Positions 9,049 to 16,606 of a stretch of 64,000 nt of DNA are shown piece after piece (within the stretch, counting starts at the first letter, position 1; every line of letters starts with the position of its first letter). The translations under genes were made by a program, and so were the position numbers. The stretch is from assembly GCF_049608145.1 (NCBI RefSeq), contig NZ_JBMYXF010000011.1, positions 6,948 through 70,947 of the forward strand, given 5' to 3'. This DNA is from Halocynthiibacter sp049608145 (GTDB lineage Bacteria; Pseudomonadota; Alphaproteobacteria; Rhodobacterales; Rhodobacteraceae). Below the pieces are notes generated by a model. That model saw nothing but the letters and a program-made list of their open reading frames with translations. It made no database searches and had not been told where the DNA came from.

Positions 9049-10017
9049 GTGGCCACATTCAAAAAGCTTACATCGGGGAAGTGGCAAGCACAAATTGCGC
9101 GGGCTGGGGTTCGCCGTGCGAAGAGTTTCCCGACAAAATCAGCCGCCAAAGATTGGGCTGCTAGGCAAGAATATCAGATTTCAGAGGGAACTGACAGGCA
9201 GGTCGCGTCCGGTAGGCTTTGGGATTTGTTTGATCGATATGCACGGGAGGTGTCACCAAAGCGTAAAGGCGCAAGATGGGAAATCGTTCGTTTGGAGCGA
9301 TTGAAGGGTGAGGATATTGCTAAAAATTCGTTGGCAGAATTGTCACCTCTGATCTTTTCTAAGTGGCGAGACATGCGGCTGGGTGAGGTTTCGCCGGGAT
9401 CTGTGATCCGGGAAATGAACTTGATGTCTGCGGTGCTAACTGTGGCTCGTAAGGAGTGGGGGTTGATTTCTGTCAATCCGCTTTCTGATGTGCGCAAGCC
9501 AGCCAAGCCGCGCCCGCGAGATCGCCTTTTGAAGCCCGGCGAATTGGATAAGTTGTTGGAGCAAGCTGGTTTTGATCTATCAAGGCAGATAGGTCGCGCC
9601 GTTCATGCGTTTCGTTTTGCAATAGAAACCGGAATGAGGGCTGGGGAAATATTGAGCCTGACCTCTGAATTGGTCGATCTTGAGAAGCGTGTGGCAACTT
9701 TGACCGATACTAAAAACGGCACTGCGCGAAAGGTGCCTTTGTCGAATGCGGCTGTTGAGCTTTTGAAGTTACTCCCGGACGCTCCGACTTACTTTGATTT
9801 GTCGTCAGCGAACCTTGATGCGCTGTTTCGACGGGCGCGTGATAACGCCAAGATCGAAGGCCTTCGGTTTCATGATAGCCGCCATGAGGCGGTGACACGG
9901 TTATCTAGAAAACTCGATGTGTTAAGCCTTGCACGCATGATCGGCCACAAGGATATCAAGATGCTGCAGGTCTATTATAATGAGAGCGCAGAAGATATTG
10001 CGAAGCGCTTAGATTAA
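9049..10017 (+). CDS. Tyrosine-type phage integrase
   Basis: This 322-residue recombinase inserts and excises the prophage at tRNA-Leu. An N-terminal DNA-binding part (about 1-55), a SAM-like core-binding domain (about 60-145) and the catalytic domain follow. Catalytic residues are readable: arginine in ETGMRAGE (about 199), HDSRHEA (histidine and arginine about 275-278), GHKD (about 300) and tyrosine at about 309-310 in VYYNES. Translation starts at GTG, since no ATG fits the N-terminus. Its 3' end overlaps the convergent excisionase-like gene by 9 bp. Confidence 0.95.
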   Translation: MATFKKLTSGKWQAQIARAGVRRAKSFPTKSAAKDWAARQEYQISEGTDRQVASGRLWDLFDRYAREVSPKRKGARWEIVRLERLKGEDIAKNSLAELSPLIFSKWRDMRLGEVSPGSVIREMNLMSAVLTVARKEWGLISVNPLSDVRKPAKPRPRDRLLKPGELDKLLEQAGFDLSRQIGRAVHAFRFAIETGMRAGEILSLTSELVDLEKRVATLTDTKNGTARKVPLSNAAVELLKLLPDAPTYFDLSSANLDALFRRARDNAKIEGLRFHDSRHEAVTRLSRKLDVLSLARMIGHKDIKMLQVYYNESAEDIAKRLD

Positions 10018-10263
10018 GGCGCTTCGCGGAATCAGGATCTTGGATCCGGCACGTTGGCTGTCAATTTTCCCTTTGCTAACCCATTGCCGCACAGTGGCTT
10101 CTGTCACGCGTTTAACCTTCGCAGCTTCTGCGACAGTCAAGAGATCGCTGCTGTGTTCGCCGGTTAATGTGTCGACTTTCTCAGATAGCTCTAAAATTTT
10201 TGCCAAAAGCGGAGCGTTGGCCGCCATGACGGCTTCTTTCATTTCGTCTTGAAATGCACTCAT
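10009..10263 (-). CDS. Excisionase-like helix-turn-helix protein
   Basis: The 84-residue protein has a short N-terminal helix and then a helix-turn-helix of the MerR/excisionase type (LLTVAEAAKVKRVTEATVRQW, then GSKILIPRSAL). Such domains bind DNA in the cytoplasm and direct integrase toward excision. Its place opposite the integrase and last in a three-gene minus-strand operon fits a recombination directionality factor. An alternative is a general DNA-binding regulator. It overlaps the upstream gene by 4 bp. Confidence 0.75.
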   Translation of the reverse strand: MSAFQDEMKEAVMAANAPLLAKILELSEKVDTLTGEHSSDLLTVAEAAKVKRVTEATVRQWVSKGKIDSQRAGSKILIPRSALI

Positions 10264-10502
10264 CTTAATAGCTCCATTTCGTCATTGCCTTGGTGCTGTT
10301 TTGGTTCGAGCCTTTTCTGATCGTCCCATGGTGTTGCGGGCATTGTAACCGCTGTTCCGCGTTGGTGCCGTGACACAGCTTGCATTGATGCAAGTGTCGC
10401 GCCGGGTTTGCGTGGCTCTCTTGGCGGTCTGAGCGTGTGTTGCTTGGGCGTTCCTGATATCCGGTTCATAGGGCCGTTGAAAAGAATTGGTTTGTCAGTC
10501 AT
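10260..10502 (-). CDS. Phage hypothetical protein
   Basis: I do not know the function of this 80-residue basic protein. Its N-terminus KPILFNGPM resembles the opening of phage ASCH-like proteins, but the rest does not continue that domain, so it may be a shortened relative. It is translationally coupled: an 8-bp overlap with the gene upstream and a 4-bp overlap with the gene downstream. Confidence 0.55.
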   Translation of the reverse strand: MTDKPILFNGPMNRISGTPKQHTLRPPREPRKPGATLASMQAVSRHQRGTAVTMPATPWDDQKRLEPKQHQGNDEMELLR

Positions 10503-10704
10503 TGGGGGTGCCCTTGTCTATGATTTCAAGGCTGAAACGAAAAGGTTCTGTTACCTTGGTCAATATGGTGCGGGTTGTTTTGATTAGGACGCGGTGGCCG
10601 TCGCACTTGTTGCAGGGATTTTCGGCTGTCACGCCATCGAAATGACTTCGCGTCCTGTTAGCCCCGCTGCCCTTGCAGAGATCGCAAATGATATAGTCGT
10701 GCAT
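10495..10704 (-). CDS. Small zinc-knuckle phage protein
   Basis: The 69-residue product has two paired-cysteine motifs, CDLCKGSG near the N-terminus and CNKCDGHR about 20 residues later, like one DnaJ-type zinc-binding unit. It probably binds one zinc ion and may contact nucleic acid or protein. It is the first gene of the minus-strand trio before the excisionase-like gene. Function is unknown. Confidence 0.6.
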   Translation of the reverse strand: MHDYIICDLCKGSGANRTRSHFDGVTAENPCNKCDGHRVLIKTTRTILTKVTEPFRFSLEIIDKGTPND

Positions 10705-10752
10705 GTTGCTTCCTCTGTTAAGCTTGTGGATGAGCGCGGGGCGATGGATTGC

Positions 10753-11289
10753 CTATGTGCTGGCCGGTTTTGAAATTTGTTGGCGCAGATCCTCTAGGTC
10801 AATGAAGTCATCTGCGCTGCGGCGTAACTGGTCTGAACAAAGGCTTCCGTTCTTAATGGTCGAGACCATGGTCACACGCGTGCCGCGCTCTTGCAGGGCC
10901 GTGATCAGAGGGGCAAAGTCAGCGTTGCCCGTTAGAATAACCACATGATCAAGGTGCTCAGCATGCTTAAGCGCATAGCAAGTCATCAAAACACTGGCAT
11001 TTCCACGATACTGGATCTCACCATCGCTGCCTGTGAAGCTTCGTGTTTGGATGGTTTGTACGTCGAAGCCATTGTACTGCAACCAATCAAACGTTTTGCG
11101 CTGGGGGTTGAACTCGTCAGGGTCGTGATCATTGACTGTTGCAAAGTATTGGACGCGATTTAGGCGACCTTTAGATGCGAATAGGTCTCGCAGGGCTTTG
11201 TAATCAATCCGCAAATCCATAGCGCGTACAGTTTGATAAAGGCTGTAGCCGTCAATAAACAAGCCTATGCGTTCGGTGTTGTAAAACAT
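10753..11289 (-). CDS. NYN-domain (LabA/DUF88-like) protein
   Basis: The 178-residue protein matches the NYN fold, a PIN-like metal-dependent RNase family. Key parts are RIGLFIDGYSLYQ near the start (first acidic residue), YFATVNDHDP, the central HVVILTGNADFAPLI with further acidic residues, and GTRVTMVST. I start it at MFYNTERIG, which has AAGGAATTGAT upstream. A longer frame opens at 11418, but that start lies inside the operator and upstream of the expected transcript start. The substrate is unknown. It shares its promoter-operator type with the cro-like gene, so the prophage repressor probably controls it. Confidence 0.85.
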   Translation of the reverse strand: MFYNTERIGLFIDGYSLYQTVRAMDLRIDYKALRDLFASKGRLNRVQYFATVNDHDPDEFNPQRKTFDWLQYNGFDVQTIQTRSFTGSDGEIQYRGNASVLMTCYALKHAEHLDHVVILTGNADFAPLITALQERGTRVTMVSTIKNGSLCSDQLRRSADDFIDLEDLRQQISKPAST

Positions 11290-11412
11290 ATCAATTCCTT
11301 GATTTAAAAGGGCAGGAGGCATGAACAGAAAGCTCTCTGCCAGTGGTCTGGAGGCCGGGAAAGTTTCCTCCTGGATGTGAGGGTTGGAATTCCGGATGGC
11401 ACGGATGTTTTG

Positions 11413-11435
11413 GTACATGTAAAATGTACTGTCAA
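11413..11435 (-). promoter_or_regulatory. Phage-type promoter with operator, driving the NYN gene
   Basis: On the minus strand TTGACA (11435-11430) is followed at once by the palindrome GTACAT-N5-ATGTAC (11413-11429). The same arrangement occurs before the cro-like gene at 12974-12996. The operator fills the spacer between the -35 box and the expected -10 position. Confidence 0.7.
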
Positions 11436-11443
11436 TAACTTTA

Positions 11444-11460
11444 GTACAAAATAAATGTAC
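11444..11460. promoter_or_regulatory. Second operator upstream of the NYN gene
   Basis: GTACAA-N5-ATGTAC has the same spacing as the perfect copy and one mismatch. It lies 14 bp further upstream of the NYN promoter. Confidence 0.6.
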
Positions 11461-11618
11461 TTTTCGGATTTTCAGTTGATGAAGATCATAGGTGTTGCAG
11501 GAAATTAAAGTGCATTTACGGCGTGCTTTTTTGAAGCTTATAGGTTGGCCGTGAGTGCTTCATTTGATTGATCAAGGATGCTCACGCTACACAAAAATAG
11601 ACATTAGGTGTTACAGGA

Positions 11619-12341
11619 ATGGCAAAATTAGTAGACTGTAAAATTTGCAGTAAAGAGGTTTCATCAAAGGCGAAAAACTGCCCTCATTGTGGGCAGAAAT
11701 TACGATCAGGTGCCTTTGTTACAATCCTTAAATGGATAGGTATCATTTTGGTTGCTCTAACCGTATTGGGGCTCATTTTGCCCGATCCTGAGGAAGAAAC
11801 TCAAGCCTCGCGGGCAATTGATACTCAAGATGTAATTGATGTGGAGCAGCTAGAGCCCGTTGGGGTGGAAGACATTAGGCCTCAATCTCAGATCGATATA
11901 CTATTGGCTGTGGATGCTGCAAGATCTGCAGCTAGGCTGGCGGCAAATGATATGCAGAAGGGTGCGGCTTTGGCAGAAAGATCAGCCGCTTTTTGCAATG
12001 CCCTTCCTGGAGGTAAGCGGATTAGTGACTGGACGGGTGAGATTTATAGCATCTCGGCTAATGGTGATGGAAAGGGAGTCTTGGTTGTAACTGTCGGGGA
12101 TGACGTTTGGGCTTCGACATGGAATAATGCGCTTTCCGACATTGGAACAAACTCCCTTATTGAGCCAGGGACCGATCTGTTTGCGTCTGTTAGCGCTATG
12201 TCTCCCGGGGATGCTGTGCGATTTTCAGGTGAGTTCTTTACTGACGCTGAGACATGTATGAGTATGCACAACCTCTTTTTTGACGGAAAAATTACCGATC
12301 CTGAGTTTGTATTTAGATTCTCATCAGTGGAAGCTCTCTAG
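11619..12341 (+). CDS. Zinc-ribbon membrane-anchored protein
   Basis: The 240-residue protein starts with a zinc ribbon (CKICSKEV and CPHCGQK, about residues 8-26), then one transmembrane helix (about 34-55), an acidic linker and a C-terminal domain of about 130 residues containing one pair of cysteines. The ribbon should face the cytoplasm and the larger domain the periplasm. No function is known to me. It stands alone in the lysogeny region with its own terminator, so it may be expressed in the lysogen and alter the host envelope. That is inference. Confidence 0.65.
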   Translation: MAKLVDCKICSKEVSSKAKNCPHCGQKLRSGAFVTILKWIGIILVALTVLGLILPDPEEETQASRAIDTQDVIDVEQLEPVGVEDIRPQSQIDILLAVDAARSAARLAANDMQKGAALAERSAAFCNALPGGKRISDWTGEIYSISANGDGKGVLVVTVGDDVWASTWNNALSDIGTNSLIEPGTDLFASVSAMSPGDAVRFSGEFFTDAETCMSMHNLFFDGKITDPEFVFRFSSVEAL

Positions 12342-12369
12342 TAAATACTTTAAATGATGCCTTTGTGTG

Positions 12370-12408
12370 GGTGGCGTACCGGTGAGTGGTACGCCGCCTC
12401 TTTTTTCT
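12370..12408 (+). terminator. Rho-independent terminator after the zinc-ribbon gene
   Basis: A 10-bp stem (GTGGCGTACC / GGTACGCCGC, one wobble) with a seven-base loop is followed by CTCTTTTTTCTTT. No gene is seen from here to 12,587. Confidence 0.85.
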
Positions 12409-12587
12409 TTCTGCGCGCCTTGTTGTTCCCTGAATGTTCCCATATGGATATCTTGCAAATCGAGAAAGCGGCTCGGCAATAGTCTTGAGCGCCTCGTCAC
12501 CTATTCCGCAAGGCGGTATTAACTAGGGAATATTGGGGGCGGTAATGTACGCGATTGCAGTTTATTTCGTAAAATACGGCATTAATA

Positions 12588-12944
12588 TCAATTGGTTGTT
12601 TGATCCAGTTCATTGTGCACGTCTTGCAATTTTTCGAAGAGACGATCCTGGACATCCGAAGGCAGTTGAGAGAACTGACCGTAGATAAGAAAATTAAAAT
12701 CGATCCTGTGTTCACGAAAAAAGTACATCATTAATGATCGTGATGGGAGGGACCTTGCCTTCTCTACGTTGTTGATGGCCGCTTTTTTGACACCTGCGTT
12801 GGCACCTACATCTTCTTGGCTATTTCCTGTGTATAGGCGTGCCGCCTTTGCGCGAATTGAGGATGCTTTGGCATCTCCATTACCGGTTAAGGCGAGGCGT
12901 TCTTTTTCTGCATAATCCATATCTAAAGACACCATATAGTACAT
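12588..12944 (-). CDS. CI-like phage repressor (HTH)
   Basis: The 118-residue protein has a lambda-repressor-type helix-turn-helix around residues 44-70 (NSQEDVGANAGVKKAAINNVEKARSLPS) and a short C-terminal part without a peptidase domain. It is therefore not a LexA-type self-cleaving repressor. It is transcribed away from the cro-like gene, the classic immunity layout. Starts at 12944 or 12935 are both possible, with no clear ribosome site. The first start codon overlaps a degenerate operator, which suggests autoregulation. Confidence 0.7.
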   Translation of the reverse strand: MYYMVSLDMDYAEKERLALTGNGDAKASSIRAKAARLYTGNSQEDVGANAGVKKAAINNVEKARSLPSRSLMMYFFREHRIDFNFLIYGQFSQLPSDVQDRLFEKLQDVHNELDQTTN

Positions 12945-12955
12945 AAAAAGTGAAC
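12939..12955. promoter_or_regulatory. Degenerate operator at the repressor start
   Basis: GTACAT-N5-GTGAAC matches the 17-bp phage operator in one full half-site and four of six bases in the other. Confidence 0.4.
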
Positions 12956-12973
12956 ATATCTATTTTGTACCGG

Positions 12974-12996
12974 TTGACAGTACATAATATATGTAC
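12974..12996 (+). promoter_or_regulatory. Early promoter with perfect operator, driving the cro-like gene
   Basis: TTGACA (12974-12979) is followed directly by GTACAT-N5-ATGTAC (12980-12996). This matches the NYN promoter in arrangement and in the CAA that follows. Confidence 0.7.
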
Positions 12997-13009
12997 CAAC
13001 TTGCGCATC

Positions 13010-13261
13010 ATGACTGATGTTGGAAATATATGTAATAGAATTGGCCGCATAGCGTTGGCCGAGGGGCTTGGAGTTTCCAGGGCTTCTGTAACCAACGCCA
13101 TTGCTGCAGATTGCTTCCCTGCGTCTTGGCGCGATGTCGTTGAGGAGCTCTGTGAGCCGCATGGCGTAAAAACGGACTGCCCAGAATTTAAGCGTTTGTT
13201 TGCAATGAAGCCTTCTAAACTTCACAACGGCATAGCACCTGCTTGCGTAGGTACGGCTTGA
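13010..13261 (+). CDS. Cro-like small regulator
   Basis: The 83-residue protein begins MTDVGNICNRIG, 14 bp after the operator, and carries a helix-turn-helix (IALAEGLGVSRASVTNAIAADCFP) followed by CPEFKRLFAMK. It is the first gene on the early rightward transcript and diverges from the CI-like gene, which fits a Cro role of turning down the repressor on induction. The longer upstream frame runs through the operator and is not used. Confidence 0.65.
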   Translation: MTDVGNICNRIGRIALAEGLGVSRASVTNAIAADCFPASWRDVVEELCEPHGVKTDCPEFKRLFAMKPSKLHNGIAPACVGTA

Positions 13262-13339
13262 TGTCTGATATCGTTCGTTCTGTTTCATGTTTTCACTATG
13301 CTGCTTCACAGTGTTCCTGCATAGGAAACGGGGTTTCTG

Positions 13340-13798
13340 ATGCCTGACCTCCGCAAAATCTCACGCGCAAATATGAAATCCATCGTTGATTGGTTCGGCT
13401 GTTTTGATGCGGTTGCGGAAACCATCAATGCCCGCTGGGGTGGTGGCGCAAGTAAAGGCACGATCAGCAAAAAGGCATCCGGCGTGCTGGATTGGACCGT
13501 GGCTGATGTGATTGCGCTGGAGGATGCTTCTGGGCGCTTTCCTGTGACGCGTTTGATGCAGCGGCGGTTGGAAGGTCGCCTTGTGATGGCTGAGGGTTGT
13601 CTCGTGGCGCAGTCGGGGATCATCGCGAAGGAAAGCGGCGAGGCCATTTCGGCCATTCTTTCCGCAGAGCAATCAAGTTGCGCCAATGAAAAGGCGCAAG
13701 CAATCACTGAAATTGACGAAGCTATGTTGGCTTTACAGCAAGCCCGAAACCGCTTGGAGGGGCCGGTAAATCTTGCGGCCCCCGGGAGCGATCAATGA
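13340..13798 (+). CDS. Early phage regulatory protein (hypothetical)
   Basis: The 152-residue product has an N-terminal part (LRKISRANMKSIVDWFGCFDAVAETINARW, about 4-34) that looks like a DNA-binding domain of the kind seen in phage CII/Cox-type activators, then helices rich in alanine and glutamate that could form a coiled coil. I infer a DNA-binding role in early gene control, without a firm family match. The stop overlaps the next small gene (ATGA). Confidence 0.6.
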   Translation: MPDLRKISRANMKSIVDWFGCFDAVAETINARWGGGASKGTISKKASGVLDWTVADVIALEDASGRFPVTRLMQRRLEGRLVMAEGCLVAQSGIIAKESGEAISAILSAEQSSCANEKAQAITEIDEAMLALQQARNRLEGPVNLAAPGSDQ

Positions 13799-13902
13799 TC
13801 AAGTCCGGTGATTATCCCATTCGTTGTGACGATGAAGAAGGCATCTTCAATAATGTTGAAGTCTTGCCGTTGGTAGATCTGATGGAGGGTTCCAATGACT
13901 GA
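13795..13902 (+). CDS. 35-residue phage protein
   Basis: This very small gene starts MIKSGDYPIRCDDEEG and is linked by an ATGA overlap to the gene before and an 8-bp overlap to the gene after. Tight coupling on both sides supports it being translated. The product is acidic and has no recognisable domain. Confidence 0.5.
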   Translation: MIKSGDYPIRCDDEEGIFNNVEVLPLVDLMEGSND

Positions 13903-14212
13903 TCCCCGCGCCGCATTTTTTTCCTTGGCTTCGACCTGTGCTTTGAAAGCTAAGGTCAGCAAGCTTTCGGTTCGGGATCGTCTGAAGCTTGCTGAAATGT
14001 CGATTGTTTCGATGCGCGATGAGGTCGAGTGCATGGAGGCGCTTTCTGATTTTATCGATCACGTGACCGATAATCCGGTTTCTGCGGCAGAGCGGTTCCA
14101 ATCTGATTTGGAGCATTTGTTTCCGAATGATGATCCGCGCCGACCAGAAAGGGTTCTGGACGAAATTGAGCAAGAGCGCCACGACTGGCAAGACCGGGCG
14201 GATCTGCAATGA
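13895..14212 (+). CDS. Phage hypothetical protein, early operon
   Basis: The 105-residue acidic protein is predicted almost wholly helical. It has no motif that I recognise. It is coupled to the genes on both sides (8-bp overlap before, 4-bp overlap after) and precedes the primase gene, so a replication or regulatory accessory role is possible. Confidence 0.6.
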   Translation: MTDPRAAFFSLASTCALKAKVSKLSVRDRLKLAEMSIVSMRDEVECMEALSDFIDHVTDNPVSAAERFQSDLEHLFPNDDPRRPERVLDEIEQERHDWQDRADLQ

Positions 14213-14400
14213 GCGGGGTTCGCCGCAACGGCGATGACGTTACCGTCACGTTGACAGCTGACCAGGCATTCACTTTGCGCGTGGCATTGAAGCCGGTGCG
14301 TGTTGGGGAAACCACAAGCACAGCGACACAAAAATTCCGAGACCGCCTTGATAAAGCCTTGGCACGTGCTCTTGGTGACAACTGGAAACGGGGGCGCTGA
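14209..14400 (+). CDS. Phage hypothetical protein, early operon
   Basis: The 63-residue basic protein has a strand-rich N-terminus (NGDDVTVTLTADQAFTLRVAL) and a helical C-terminus. It overlaps the genes on both sides by four and one bases. No family is recognised. Confidence 0.55.
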   Translation: MSGVRRNGDDVTVTLTADQAFTLRVALKPVRVGETTSTATQKFRDRLDKALARALGDNWKRGR

Positions 14401-15518
14401 TGGATTATCAAGATGATCCGCGCCTGCTTGAGGTCAAGGCAATCCCAATGGTTGAGATGATCGACCGCTTGGGCATTGTTGGACTTAAATCTATGGGGCA
14501 AGAGCGCATCGGGCCTTGTCCTTTGTGTGGTGGTCGTGACCGGTTCGCAATCAACATTCAATCAAGTGCTTTCTTGTGCCGGAAATGCGGGATTGCGGGC
14601 GGCGATCAAGTCGGCCTGGTGATGGCTGTTCTCGGTCTGGATTTCAAAGGGGCGCTGACTGCTATGTGCGGTAATGCGCCGGCTGAAATCGATCCGGCTG
14701 AAATGGAACGTCGACGTGCGAAAGCTGCGGAAGCGGATCGCAAGCAGAAACAGCAGCAGGAAGATTATCGCCGCCGTTCTATTGAGGTTGCGCTTGGCAC
14801 GTGGAATTCAGCGGAAAACGGGCATGATGGCCTTGTCCCTGCCTATCTGGCTGCACGCGGCATCGATGTTGATGATTTGCCGATCGGTATGCCGGATGCG
14901 CTGCGCTTCATTGATGATCATCCATACGTCAAAAAGATCAACGGCAAGAATGAGGTCGTGCATCGCGGGCCTTGCATGATTGCGGGCATCTTAAACCCGC
15001 GTGACGAATTAACCGCAGTTCATCAAACGTGGATCGATCCGCAAGCGCTGCATGGCAAGGCATCGATCACATGGCATGGTGAAGATATGCCCGCAAAGAT
15101 GGTGCGCGGTTCTAAGAAGTCTGGCGCGATCCGCCTGTCTGAGCCGAAGGGCTTTGATACGCTGGTGATGGGCGAGGGGATTGAAACCACGCTGACCGCG
15201 ATGCTGGCTGTTCCGTTTCCGGGGGCTGCTTATTGGGCGGGCGTGGACCTGGGCAATATGTCCGGAAAAATGCAGAAGATCAAAGGCCAGCGTTATTCCG
15301 GCCTGCCGGATATGGACGACCTTGATGCCTTTGTGCCGCCGCCCTGGGTGAAGCGCCTTTACTTCATCATGGACGGTGACAGCGAACCCAATATGACACA
15401 TGCAAAACTGATGTCTGGCTTGCTTCGAGCGATGACTGTTGTTCCCGGCCTGCGCGGTGGGATCGTCAAGGCCGGGCCGGGGGTTGATTTGAATGATATG
15501 CTGGTGGGGGCTGAATGA
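14400..15518 (+). CDS. Phage primase-like protein (zinc finger plus Toprim)
   Basis: The 372-residue protein has a CHC2-type zinc-binding module near the N-terminus (CPLCGGRDRF and FLCRKCGIAGGD, about residues 40-65), a charged linker, and a C-terminal Toprim region with the key glutamate in TLVMGEGIETTLTA and acidic residues in LYFIMDGDSE. This matches DnaG/P4-type primases that make RNA primers for phage DNA replication. The SF3 helicase is encoded 1.1 kb downstream. The start overlaps the preceding stop (TGATG). Confidence 0.85.
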   Translation: MDYQDDPRLLEVKAIPMVEMIDRLGIVGLKSMGQERIGPCPLCGGRDRFAINIQSSAFLCRKCGIAGGDQVGLVMAVLGLDFKGALTAMCGNAPAEIDPAEMERRRAKAAEADRKQKQQQEDYRRRSIEVALGTWNSAENGHDGLVPAYLAARGIDVDDLPIGMPDALRFIDDHPYVKKINGKNEVVHRGPCMIAGILNPRDELTAVHQTWIDPQALHGKASITWHGEDMPAKMVRGSKKSGAIRLSEPKGFDTLVMGEGIETTLTAMLAVPFPGAAYWAGVDLGNMSGKMQKIKGQRYSGLPDMDDLDAFVPPPWVKRLYFIMDGDSEPNMTHAKLMSGLLRAMTVVPGLRGGIVKAGPGVDLNDMLVGAE

Positions 15519-15519
15519 C

Positions 15520-15825
15520 TTACATCCCCACAGCGGCGCGCAACATTTCATTTGCACGTGATTGCCAGCCTTTGCCGCTGTCTTTTAGTGCTTTGACTAA
15601 ATCGGCATCCAAGCGGATTGACACAGCCTGTTTTGGGTTGTCCAAAGCAGGGCGGCCCCGGCGCTTTATCTCAGCGCCAATCTTCGCGGCTAACTCGGGG
15701 CAAGCCTCCGAAAGCGGACGGGACAGGGACAGTTCTTCGTCTGTCAGTTCCGGGCTATCGGCGTTATCCCAATCTGCTTTTGTGTATCCGTGTTTTGCGG
15801 CATGTGCCGGGTCAAACTCTGGCAT
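15520..15825 (-). CDS. brnA: BrnA-type antitoxin
   Basis: The 101-residue protein ends in a ribbon-helix-helix-like DNA-binding domain (KQAVSIRLDADLVKALKDSGKGWQSRANEMLR), as in BrnA antitoxins, which neutralise BrnT and repress their own promoter. The acidic N-terminal half would wrap the toxin. It overlaps the toxin gene by 14 bp and is read against the surrounding early operon. Its stop lies two bases after the primase stop. Confidence 0.88.
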   Translation of the reverse strand: MPEFDPAHAAKHGYTKADWDNADSPELTDEELSLSRPLSEACPELAAKIGAEIKRRGRPALDNPKQAVSIRLDADLVKALKDSGKGWQSRANEMLRAAVGM

Positions 15826-16072
15826 ATTCTTCCCTTTCCTTTTTGCTGGCGGGGCGCATGGAGATCACCGAGATGGCTTCTGTGCCCAGTTCAGCGAAGA
15901 TGGCCACGATGGTGCCATCGTCCAGCTTACCAATGGCAAACTTGCGATTGTCGCGGCTGTCACCAATATGTGCGGCCTCAAAGAATTCAAGCGTCAGATC
16001 AGCGAAGTCAAAGCCGTGCTTGGCTTTGTTCATCTGCCGTTTCGGCTCGTCCCATGTGATCAATGTTTCCAT
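15812..16072 (-). CDS. brnT: BrnT-type ribonuclease toxin
   Basis: The 86-residue product shows the BrnT family pattern: ITWDEPKRQMNKAKHGFDF at the N-terminus, DSRDNRKFAIGKLDDGTIVAIF in the middle and ISMRPASKKEREEY at the C-terminus. BrnT is a RelE-fold RNase that slows growth when BrnA is lost, so the pair should stabilise the prophage. The start codon touches a 15-bp palindrome that is the likely BrnA operator. Confidence 0.9.
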   Translation of the reverse strand: METLITWDEPKRQMNKAKHGFDFADLTLEFFEAAHIGDSRDNRKFAIGKLDDGTIVAIFAELGTEAISVISMRPASKKEREEYARV

Positions 16073-16127
16073 ATATACTGTATATACATTAAATGCAGTA
16101 CCTGCAATAGCGTATATACATTAAATG
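16072..16127 (-). promoter_or_regulatory. brnTA operator region
   Basis: A perfect palindrome TATATAC-T-GTATATA (16072-16086) abuts the brnT start. A 16-bp sequence GTATATACATTAAATG occurs at 16080-16095 and again at 16112-16127, a 32-bp period. These are likely BrnA binding sites overlapping the brnTA promoter. Confidence 0.6.
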
Positions 16128-16202
16128 GTGTCGTTCCGATATTGACTAATGCACTTGAAGCAGGCAATGTGACCGTGCAGCAGGGGAAATGCTCTGTTGT
16201 CG

Positions 16203-16390
16203 GGATTGGCGTCCTGTCTATACGTAGGTGCTCTGCTAGCCGCGCCGAAACTCGACGCGGCTTAAATTATGGTCAGATGCGCAGGAGAACCCTCGGGTTC
16301 GCCGTTCCTACGGGCGGTAACGCCAATCCTGTGTCATCTGGCCACCAGAGATTGGCGTCTCGGCGGTCGGTTAAATCCAACCGTAGGAGG
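16203..16390 (+). promoter_or_regulatory. Structured 5' leader with mutually exclusive helices
   Basis: GGATTGGCGT (16203-16212) can pair with ACGCCAATCC (16320-16329), and the same middle strand can instead pair with GATTGGCGT at 16350-16358. Other stems lie at 16238-16262 (AGCCGCG/CGCGGCT), 16287-16300 (GAACCC/GGGTTC), 16337-16349 (TCTGG/CCAGA) and 16368-16383 (CGGTT/AACCG). The last sits just before the TAGGAGG ribosome site. The stretch from 16,128 holds no convincing gene. Confidence 0.45.
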
Positions 16391-16393
16391 CCT

Positions 16394-16606
16394 ATGATGC
16401 CTGCCAATGATACCTATTTTGACCTATACACCACCCTTGACCTTAAGCTGAACGATATCGCCGGAACGGTTTCCGCGCTTGAAATCGTCACAGAAGAATT
16501 CGACGGTATCCCGACGCGGGATCTCGAAACGCGCCGTTTGCGCGGCACGATCAGCGCCCTGACCAAAAGCCTCACCCTTCAAGTGAAGGAGGCGCAGAAT
16601 GTCTGA
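16394..16606 (+). CDS. Small phage protein upstream of the helicase
   Basis: The 70-residue protein (MMPANDTYFDLYTTLDLKLN at the start) has a strong TAGGAGG ribosome site 4 bases before the first ATG, and the second ATG could also serve. It is soluble and helical. A longer frame begins far upstream but runs antisense through brnTA and is not credible. It overlaps the helicase gene by 8 bp, so the two are coupled. Function is unknown. Confidence 0.6.
   Translation: MMPANDTYFDLYTTLDLKLNDIAGTVSALEIVTEEFDGIPTRDLETRRLRGTISALTKSLTLQVKEAQNV

Noticed and set aside
15515..16606. 363-codon frame covering brnTA and the leader
   Set aside because: Its first part is antisense to the toxin-antitoxin genes; only the last 70 codons, with their own ribosome site, look real.
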